This document shows, piece by piece, positions 41,081 through 47,076 of a stretch of 47,076 nt of DNA. Source of the stretch: Clostridiales bacterium (GTDB lineage: Bacteria > Bacillota > Clostridia > Peptostreptococcales > Anaerovoracaceae); NCBI GenBank assembly GCA_012841165.1, contig DUVF01000014.1, positions 1-47,076 of the forward strand. The letters run 5' to 3'. How positions within the stretch are numbered: position 1 is the first letter of the stretch; each line of letters begins with the position of its first letter. The position numbers and the translations under genes are program-made. The notes under the pieces were generated by a model. The model had not been told where the DNA came from, did no database searches, and saw nothing but the letters and a program-made list of their open reading frames with translations.

Positions 41081-41694
41081 TGCCCGTCCTTTTGGAAAAT
41101 CCATATAATCCGAATCCGATCACTAAACTCGCTACAACTTTTCTATTAGGGCTGACAGTGATTCATGAAATGAATGCTTATTTTGAGTGGGCGGCAGTTT
41201 TGGCTCTTTCATTTGTTTTTTATAAAAACGAATTTAAAAAAGATGCTGTAAGGAATATTATAATTTTCGGCTTGCTTTCTTTGCTGCCCAATGTCAATGT
41301 GATCGAAAGCACAAATATATTTTTGAAAATGTTTTTAATGCTGCTTCTGGTACTTAGAATCTTTTATCTCCCTTTAACCTCTGGAGTACTTTTGGTAAAA
41401 ACATCTGATGTGGGCAGCATAATATCTTCTATGGACAAATTGAAACTGCCAAGAGCCGTATCTATCCCGATAGCGGTCATGTTTCGATTTTTTCCGTCAT
41501 TTAAGGAAGAAGGGCAGAATATAAAGCGCGCCATGAAAATAAGAGGTATAGGGTTTAAAAATCCTATTAGATACATTGAGCATGTAACAGTGCCTTTGCT
41601 CATTATGTCCTCTAATATTTCGGATGACATTTCAAAAGCAGCCGAAACAAAATGTATTGAAAATCCGAACAAAAAAATCGGTACATCTCTGTAA
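41080..41694 (+). CDS. ECF transporter T component, apparently frameshifted at an A7 run
   Basis: The annotated reading gives 204 residues with about four membrane helices and the coupling motif FRFFPSFKEEGQNIKRAMKI-RGIG. It stops at 41692-41694, early for an EcfT. After the A7 run at 41671-41677 the -1 frame stays open to TAA 41769-41771 and encodes a further transmembrane helix (KPIDFVYAISILAIVTGG). Restored, the protein is about 229 residues and overlaps the A gene by 13 bp. The cause may be a sequencing indel, a real mutation, or programmed slippage. Confidence 0.85.
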   Translation: MPVLLENPYNPNPITKLATTFLLGLTVIHEMNAYFEWAAVLALSFVFYKNEFKKDAVRNIIIFGLLSLLPNVNVIESTNIFLKMFLMLLLVLRIFYLPLTSGVLLVKTSDVGSIISSMDKLKLPRAVSIPIAVMFRFFPSFKEEGQNIKRAMKIRGIGFKNPIRYIEHVTVPLLIMSSNISDDISKAAETKCIENPNKKIGTSL

Positions 41695-41758
41695 AAGCAA
41701 AACCCATTGATTTTGTATACGCAATTTCGATTTTAGCGATAGTGACAGGGGGATTGAT

Positions 41759-43141
41759 GTGGTCGAAATAAAAAACCTGTCCCTATCCTACGAAAAAGAC
41801 GAGGAAATATTAAATAATATCTCCTTAAATATACAGCAGGGAGAGTGCGTGTTATTTACAGGTAAAAGCGGCAGCGGCAAATCTTCAATAATAAATTCAA
41901 TTAACGGACTGTCCACAAGATATGATGACGCCATGGCAGATGGCGAGGTGAAGATAGCTGACAAAGATATTAAAGAGCTTGAGCTTTATGAGATATCGTT
42001 AATGGTATCAAGCGTTTTCCAAAATCCCAAAACTCATTTTTTCAATATAAACACCACGCTTGAATTGTTGTTTTATCTGGAAAATATTGGGTTGTCAAGA
42101 GAAGAAATGGACAAACGGCTGGAAGACATGCTAAAAGTTTTTCCAATCAAACATCTTCTAAACAGAGATATTTTTAAGCTTTCCGGCGGAGAAAAACAAA
42201 TTCTGTGCATAGCTTCAAGTTACATATCCGGAACAAACATGATTGTTTTAGATGAGCCGTCCTCTAATCTTGATGATGACAATATTCGGATTGTAAGCGA
42301 CATGCTTGCCAAATTGAAAAGCAAAGGCATAACACTTATAGTCAGTGAACATAGAATCTTTTATCTTATGGATATTGTGGACAGGGTTTTTCTGATTCAG
42401 GACGGGAAAATAAAAAAGGAATATGAGAAAGATGAATTTCTGAAAACAGACCAAAAAGCGCTTAACGATTTAGGATTAAGAGATAAATTTAAAACACAAC
42501 TTAAAGTGCCGGGCATATCGGAGGAAGGCAATCTTGAAGTTAAAAGCATCGAATTTAAGTTTGGATCCACAAATAATAAATTGAGGATAAAGGACCTGGC
42601 GTTCAGATCAGGAAAAACATATGGCATTATCGGCGCAAATGGACTTGGAAAATCTACTTTCATCAGATGTCTGATTGGAGTTGAAGGGAAGGCCAAAGAC
42701 GAAATTTACCTTGATGGGAAAAAGCTTTCTAAAAAAGACAGACTTAGGATGTCATCGCTTGTAATGCAGGATGTGAATCACCAGCTTTTTACCGATTCAG
42801 TTACAAATGAAGTTTGTCTCGGAATAAAAAATATTGAAGAAGGCAAAGAGAAAGCAGTTTTGGAAAATCTTGATTTGCATGTGTTTAAGGACCGTCATCC
42901 GATGAGCTTGTCCGGCGGGCAAAAGCAAAGGGTGGCGATTGCATCTGTGATATGCAAGGATTCCCGGTTCATGTTTTTTGATGAGCCGACAAGCGGTATG
43001 GATTATGCGAACATGATGAGGATCTCTAAGCTGATTAAAGATTGTAAAGGTAATGACAAAACAATATTTATCGCTTCACATGACGTAGAGTTTTTAAATG
43101 CAACTGCTGACCATATCGTAGATTTAAAAGAGTTTCAATAA
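41759..43141 (+). CDS. ECF transporter A component, two fused ATPase domains
   Basis: This 460-residue CbiO/EcfA-like protein has tandem nucleotide-binding domains. NBD1 has GKSGSGKSSIINS, LSGGEKQILCIAS and MIVLDEPSSNLDD. NBD2 has GANGLGKSTFIRC, LSGGQKQRVAIAS and FMFFDEPTSGMDY. It thus replaces the separate EcfA1/EcfA2 pair and powers the S-T module. It starts at GTG 41759 behind AGGGGG, inside the C-terminal end of the restored T frame. Confidence 0.92.
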   Translation: MVEIKNLSLSYEKDEEILNNISLNIQQGECVLFTGKSGSGKSSIINSINGLSTRYDDAMADGEVKIADKDIKELELYEISLMVSSVFQNPKTHFFNINTTLELLFYLENIGLSREEMDKRLEDMLKVFPIKHLLNRDIFKLSGGEKQILCIASSYISGTNMIVLDEPSSNLDDDNIRIVSDMLAKLKSKGITLIVSEHRIFYLMDIVDRVFLIQDGKIKKEYEKDEFLKTDQKALNDLGLRDKFKTQLKVPGISEEGNLEVKSIEFKFGSTNNKLRIKDLAFRSGKTYGIIGANGLGKSTFIRCLIGVEGKAKDEIYLDGKKLSKKDRLRMSSLVMQDVNHQLFTDSVTNEVCLGIKNIEEGKEKAVLENLDLHVFKDRHPMSLSGGQKQRVAIASVICKDSRFMFFDEPTSGMDYANMMRISKLIKDCKGNDKTIFIASHDVEFLNATADHIVDLKEFQ

Positions 43142-43184
43142 TAGAAGTTCACTTACTGTTCGTAAACACAGGAGGACGGCAGGC

Positions 43185-43805
43185 ATGGTCAATAAAGCAC
43201 TGTTCTGGGATCGTGTGGCGAGCATCTATGACGTGTTTGTTCATCTGATTAACGCAAGGACACATAAGGAATTGCGCACCCAAATAAGATATCTTTTTGA
43301 TTATTCCGACACCATTTTGGAATGCGCTTGTGGCACAGGCATGCTCACCGAAGTGATTGCGTCCGAATGCCGGCAACTGATAGCCACAGATTTTTCGAAG
43401 AATATGCTGAAAAGAGCCGAAAAAAAGTGTAGAGGATATAGCAATATTCGCTTTATGATTTCCGATATACTGCGGCTTGATTTCCCGGACGCCGCCTTTG
43501 ACAAAGTGGTTGCGGCTAATGTTATTCATCTGTTGGATGATCCCCGCAAAGCCTTAGGGGAGCTCAACCGGGTTTGCCGGCCGGGAGGCAGAATCATTGT
43601 TCCTACGTATATCAACAAGCGATCAGGCAACAGAGAAAATGAGTTTGCCCAAATAGCCGGAAGAATCGGGGCAGGTTTCAAGCAAAAGTTCAGCTTTTCA
43701 TCCTATCGGCAGTTTTTCATGGATGCCGGTTATCCCGATGCAAAGTACATAAAAATAGACGGTTTTATTCCCTGTGCGATAGCGGTGATTGAGAAAGTTT
43801 TTTGA
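43185..43805 (+). CDS. Class I SAM-dependent methyltransferase (UbiE-like)
   Basis: This 206-residue protein has motif I ILECACGTGMLTEVI, the acidic residue of motif II in LIATDFSKNML, and motif post-I region AAFDKVVAANVIHLLDDP. It has an RPGGRIIVPTYIN strand typical of UbiE/COQ5-like enzymes. The substrate is unknown. AGGAGG precedes the ATG. It follows the ECF ATPase by 43 bp and is probably co-transcribed. Confidence 0.87.
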   Translation: MVNKALFWDRVASIYDVFVHLINARTHKELRTQIRYLFDYSDTILECACGTGMLTEVIASECRQLIATDFSKNMLKRAEKKCRGYSNIRFMISDILRLDFPDAAFDKVVAANVIHLLDDPRKALGELNRVCRPGGRIIVPTYINKRSGNRENEFAQIAGRIGAGFKQKFSFSSYRQFFMDAGYPDAKYIKIDGFIPCAIAVIEKVF

Positions 43806-43846
43806 GAATATAAAAAGGCTCAAGAAATACGGAGATGATATCATCA

Positions 43847-44767
43847 ATGAAAATCAGCAACAAAATGATTATGGGAGCCTTGTGGCTGGCTAATTATTTA
43901 AAGCCACCAGCCGGGAAAGTGGAGGAAATCTATGCTCACGCCAGAAAACACAATGGGCGCCAAGTTTTTAAACTTCCAAACAACAGAAGGGGCATTGTCT
44001 ATAAGGACCTGAAAATCCAAACACAGATGGGGTCTTATCATTGCTTACGGATGAAAAAGAAGGGACAAATCCCCAGTAGAGCAATTCTTTATATTGGCGG
44101 CGGAGGAGGGGTCTATAATTATTATCAGTCTCAGCTTGTTCTTGCCAGGAAACTTTTTAAGCGGGTAGACGGAGAGATTTACTACCCATTTTACCCCCCT
44201 GCTACCAAGCATCCCATCAAGGAAGCTTACAGGATGATTTTTGAAACCTATAAGGCCATATTAAATGATTACAGCTATGAAAAAACAGCAGTGGTTGGCT
44301 TGTCTTTCGGGGCAACGGCAGCTATGATTATGATTTCATGGAACAACTGTTACGAAGAGAATCTCCCTATGCCGGCGCTGACCATTGGCCTGTCTCCCGG
44401 TCATGTGCCGGCAAACCAAACCGAAAGGGAAAGCCTTGAGGCCTATCGGGGCATAGACCCCTATATTACTGCGGATATGGTGGAGGCCTATGGGCAAATT
44501 CACAGAGGCGGACAGGAGCTGGACCATTGGCTCATTCATACCGGCCACGGTGATTTTCGAAATGCCGGAAAGATTTATCTATATTTTGGCGAGAAAGAAA
44601 GCCTCGCCTATGCAGCTCCCATCTATCAGCAATATTTGGAAAAAGCCGGAGCGGATTATAAAATTCATATAGAGCCGGGCATGCCCCACTGCTACGGGAT
44701 AGCAAGAATCAACAAGGCTGCTAGAAGTACCTACGATGAATATGTGGCTCTTATAAACGGGCTTTAG
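43847..44767 (+). CDS. Alpha/beta hydrolase (esterase/lipase-like)
   Basis: This 306-residue protein has a nucleophile elbow VVGLSFGATAAM (GxSxG), an oxyanion-type glycine run YIGGGGGVYNYY, and a C-terminal GMPHCYGIAR with the likely catalytic His. This arrangement is that of hormone-sensitive-lipase-like esterases. I prefer ATG 43847 because GGAG (43831-43834) abuts the alternative ATG 43835. If the cluster imports a metallophore, this could be its esterase; that is inferred. Confidence 0.82.
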   Translation: MKISNKMIMGALWLANYLKPPAGKVEEIYAHARKHNGRQVFKLPNNRRGIVYKDLKIQTQMGSYHCLRMKKKGQIPSRAILYIGGGGGVYNYYQSQLVLARKLFKRVDGEIYYPFYPPATKHPIKEAYRMIFETYKAILNDYSYEKTAVVGLSFGATAAMIMISWNNCYEENLPMPALTIGLSPGHVPANQTERESLEAYRGIDPYITADMVEAYGQIHRGGQELDHWLIHTGHGDFRNAGKIYLYFGEKESLAYAAPIYQQYLEKAGADYKIHIEPGMPHCYGIARINKAARSTYDEYVALINGL

Positions 44768-44768
44768 A

Positions 44769-44780
44769 TTTGTATACAAA
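44769..44780 (+). promoter_or_regulatory. Perfect 12-bp palindrome, operator candidate
   Basis: TTTGTATACAAA lies directly after the hydrolase stop and about 65 bp before the next start. It could be a TetR- or GntR-like site, though no such regulator is in the window. Confidence 0.35.
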
Positions 44781-44844
44781 CGCCTCCGGAAAATCACTTA
44801 TGCGGCAAGGAAAAGATATTATAAAGTGTAAAAGAAGGACAGAA

Positions 44845-45564
44845 ATGAAGGAAGAAATTAAATTTAAGGAAGATATCGATTGGAGCAAGGTCAGTCTCTT
44901 AATAAAGATAGGACTGATAGGCGCTTTTATCATTCTTATAGGCGACTTTCTTATGGGCTGGGGTGTCAGGGATGAGAGTCTGTCCGGGATAGAAGGACAG
45001 GTCTCTCAGTATCTTGCGATATCCGACAGCAGAATGTTCTGGTCGTCATTTTTGGGATTGCTTGGTGTTCCCATCGCTGCTGTTGGTCATTTTGGAGTTT
45101 ATAAGCTTCTCAAGCCCTATTCACAGAAATATGCCAAGCTGTACGCATTAGGAGGTTTCGGGTTTTTAACTTTTGGCGGAGCAGGTGTCCACGTGTCTTC
45201 CGTAGAATCTGCCTTTTTTTATAAATATATGACAGCAGCCGATCCGAACACCGCCCTGGCAACTTCTATGAAATTTGTATCTTATTTCCCCTTGCCTATT
45301 TATATAGCGCTTCTGGTCTGTTGGATTATATTGGTTTATGTACATATAAGGGCCGTTGCAAAGGGTTTCAGCCCTTATCCCCGTTGGTGCTGGGTTTTTT
45401 CTATGCTGGTGGGCACGCTGCTTGCCAGCCTTTTCAGCATTTTCGGCAATCATGCGATAGCAAATGCCATAAAAGTCGGCGCCTTTTCCTTGGGAAATAT
45501 ATGGACGTTGACCGGACATTTGTTGATGCTGGGTAGGGCAAAAGAAAACTATGAAGGTATATGA
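44845..45564 (+). CDS. Polytopic membrane protein (DUF6796-like)
   Basis: This 239-residue protein has about six or seven hydrophobic helices. Notable segments are GAFIILIGDFLMGWG, GVPIAAVGHFGVYKL and GNHAIANAIKVGAFSLGN, with several His residues within or near membrane segments. I recall this type as DUF6796; the function is unknown. I chose ATG 44845, behind AAGGA; the frame is open upstream but lacks an SD there. It overlaps the next gene by 14 bp. Confidence 0.72.
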   Translation: MKEEIKFKEDIDWSKVSLLIKIGLIGAFIILIGDFLMGWGVRDESLSGIEGQVSQYLAISDSRMFWSSFLGLLGVPIAAVGHFGVYKLLKPYSQKYAKLYALGGFGFLTFGGAGVHVSSVESAFFYKYMTAADPNTALATSMKFVSYFPLPIYIALLVCWIILVYVHIRAVAKGFSPYPRWCWVFSMLVGTLLASLFSIFGNHAIANAIKVGAFSLGNIWTLTGHLLMLGRAKENYEGI

Positions 45565-46354
45565 ATTCGGTAAAGAAAATAAAAATACTTTTCTGATGTT
45601 TCAATGTGCTGCAGAGCCGTGGTGGGTGTTCAAAAGCTCGGCAGAGGCGGTGTCGAAAGATTTTCGAGTATTTCTTTTTATCTCTGACGGACACGACGAA
45701 ACAGGAACGGATTTTGTTTCCATAGAAAGAAATGTAGAGCAGGCTGTATCTTACCTGAAGGGAAAAGATGTTCTTCATTTAGATATGGCTTACGGTATTT
45801 CTATGGGCGGATCGAGCATTATGTATATGTTGGCACATCAGTTGATGCCAGTAAAAAAGGCCATAGTTGATGCCGGTATAACGCCGTATCCTTATCCGAA
45901 ATGGCTGTGCCGACTAATCGCTATGAGGGATTATTTGATGATTAAGACGGCTTTCAAATCGTTAAAACTGATGAAAATGGCTATGCCTCCGGAACGATGG
46001 ACACCGCAAGGAGAAGACCCGGAAGAGCATTATCGAAAGCTGTTCGAATTTGGGAAAAATCATTATTCCGATAAAACAATTTACAATGTTTTTTGGTCAG
46101 CCAATAATTATACTATGCCTGAATCCGTTCCACCGACGGATACAGAAATGGAATACTGGTACGGAGAAGAAGAAAAGGTTGTAAGGAGAAGCGATCTTGC
46201 ATATGCGAAAAAGACATTTCCCCGAATCAGAGCAAAGGAGTTTCAGGGGCTGACGCATGGCGAACTTGTGATGATGTTTCCTGAGCACTTTCATCGAGAA
46301 GTTCTGAGGTTTTGGAAAAAACACACAGATGTGGAATATAATAAAAGGATGTAA
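45551..46354 (+). CDS. Second alpha/beta hydrolase
   Basis: This 267-residue protein has a nucleophile elbow AYGISMGGSSIMYM and a late His in QGLTHGELVMMFPE, consistent with a Ser-His catalytic pair. The acidic residue is probably in the DAGITPYP region or later. It differs clearly from the first hydrolase. Its start overlaps the membrane protein gene, so the two are translationally coupled and may act together. Confidence 0.78.
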   Translation: MKVYEFGKENKNTFLMFQCAAEPWWVFKSSAEAVSKDFRVFLFISDGHDETGTDFVSIERNVEQAVSYLKGKDVLHLDMAYGISMGGSSIMYMLAHQLMPVKKAIVDAGITPYPYPKWLCRLIAMRDYLMIKTAFKSLKLMKMAMPPERWTPQGEDPEEHYRKLFEFGKNHYSDKTIYNVFWSANNYTMPESVPPTDTEMEYWYGEEEKVVRRSDLAYAKKTFPRIRAKEFQGLTHGELVMMFPEHFHREVLRFWKKHTDVEYNKRM

Positions 46355-46367
46355 ACTTACAAGAAGC

Positions 46368-47076
46368 ATGGAAAGAAAAGAGCGAATTCGCAACGCATAT
46401 AGGCTTACCGGCAGCAACAATTTTTATGACGGCATGATCACCTGCTCTACAATTCCGGGCAAAGCGGTCTGCAAGCTGGTTTGGGACATGAACGCCGAAG
46501 ATTGCGCTGAATATCAAACAAGGGCGCTTTCGGGCATTCCCGATGAATTTTCTGGGCGCCTTCTGGAAGTTCCTGTGGGAACAGGCGTGCTGACTGTTCC
46601 CATTTATAAAACCATACCTCACGCTCATATTACTTGCCTAGACTACTCGCCGGATATGATGGCACAGGCTTCGGCTAAAGCTAAGCACATGGGAGTTCGG
46701 AATATTTCTTTTCGGCAGGGCGATGTGGGCGCTTTGCCTTTTGAGGATAGCAGTTTTGATATTGTTCTGTCGCTCAATGGCTTTCATGCTTTTCCTGACA
46801 AAGCCGCGGCATTTAGAGAAACATTTCGGGTGCTCAAAAGCGGCGGTGTGTTCTGCGGCTGTTTTTATGTGATGGGCAATTGCAAGCGAACGGATCGCTT
46901 AATTCGTCGCCTTTATCAGCCGCTTAAGTTTTTTACTCCTCCCTATGAAACGATGGACAGTTTAAGCATGCGACTAAAAAGCATGTACAGTCAAGTAGAT
47001 TTAAGCCATATCAAATCAATCGCTTGTTTTGTCTGCCGTAAAGGCAGAGATGCAAAAGAAAGATATTTGTCGAGTC
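46368..47076 (+). CDS. Class I SAM-dependent methyltransferase (3'-truncated by window edge)
   Basis: This frame starts at ATG 46368 and is still open at the window end (236 codons read). Motif I is LLEVPVGTGVLTVPI, motif II is HITCLDYSPDMMAQA, and DVGALPFEDSSFDIVLSLNG is the UbiE-like post-motif region. The Shine-Dalgarno is weak (AAGAAG). It is the second methyltransferase in this tail and differs from the first, so it is not a recent duplicate. Confidence 0.82.
   Translation, partial: MERKERIRNAYRLTGSNNFYDGMITCSTIPGKAVCKLVWDMNAEDCAEYQTRALSGIPDEFSGRLLEVPVGTGVLTVPIYKTIPHAHITCLDYSPDMMAQASAKAKHMGVRNISFRQGDVGALPFEDSSFDIVLSLNGFHAFPDKAAAFRETFRVLKSGGVFCGCFYVMGNCKRTDRLIRRLYQPLKFFTPPYETMDSLSMRLKSMYSQVDLSHIKSIACFVCRKGRDAKERYLSS

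Noticed and set aside
1..47076. CRISPR arrays, insertion sequences, integrase or transposase genes, and rRNA
   Set aside because: I saw no regularly spaced repeat-spacer array, no transposase or recombinase ORF and no rRNA stretch. The island at the right therefore has no visible mobility gene inside the window.

Overview
The window is a stretch of a Bacillota (Firmicutes) chromosome, most likely from an anaerobic, Clostridia-like lineage. Three things support this: a PolC-type replicative polymerase, the Firmicutes housekeeping order rpsB-tsf-pyrH-frr-uppS-cdsA-dxr-rseP-ispG-polC followed later by tig-clpP-clpX-lon-engB, and the start of an S-layer-homology (SLH) gene. I cannot place the species from sequence alone.

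Region 1 (1-12.3 kb) is conserved housekeeping: translation factors, pyrimidine nucleotide supply, undecaprenyl-PP and phospholipid synthesis, the MEP isoprenoid steps Dxr and IspG, the site-2 protease RseP, and PolC. This PolC lacks the usual 3'-5' exonuclease insertion, and its ATG sits where transcription should start, with no Shine-Dalgarno. An ECF-type sigma factor follows.

Region 2 (12.3-21.6 kb) is accessory. It holds a glycine-zipper protein, a tRNA-Arg(ACG), and a sigma-54 activator (PAS-AAA+-HTH). Beyond a perfect 26-bp inverted repeat and a textbook -24/-12 promoter comes an apparent operon: TIGR04076-like protein, sodium:solute symporter, YtcJ-like amidohydrolase, and urease-like gamma, beta and alpha subunits. 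The urease-like alpha subunit keeps all nickel ligands but has a changed flap and pocket, and no nickel-insertion accessory genes are present. This is the best candidate for an undescribed catabolic system.

Region 3 (21.6-33.7 kb) returns to housekeeping: Nudix CoA pyrophosphatase, MGMT, CYTH protein, trigger factor, ClpP, ClpX, Lon, EngB, a DUF1232 protein, Hpt, a PduL-type phosphotransacylase without an encapsulation peptide, and DeoC. DeoC overlaps an orphan M20-peptidase lid domain. A membrane-anchored unknown protein follows.

Region 4 (33.9 kb to the end) starts where an SLH gene breaks off after 42 codons and the DNA becomes visibly AT-rich, which suggests an acquired island. It carries two convergent radical SAM genes and then a transport block: two YbtP/YbtQ-like ABC half-transporters and an ECF transporter (MptD/Trep_Strep-type S component, a T component with an apparent A7 frameshift, and a double-NBD A component). 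The block ends with two methyltransferases, two alpha/beta hydrolases and a membrane protein. Two TTAG-N6-CTAA boxes exactly 20 bp apart overlap the promoter of the transport block and resemble a metal-repressor operator. Together the layout suggests metallophore, haem or metal-complex acquisition; that is inference.
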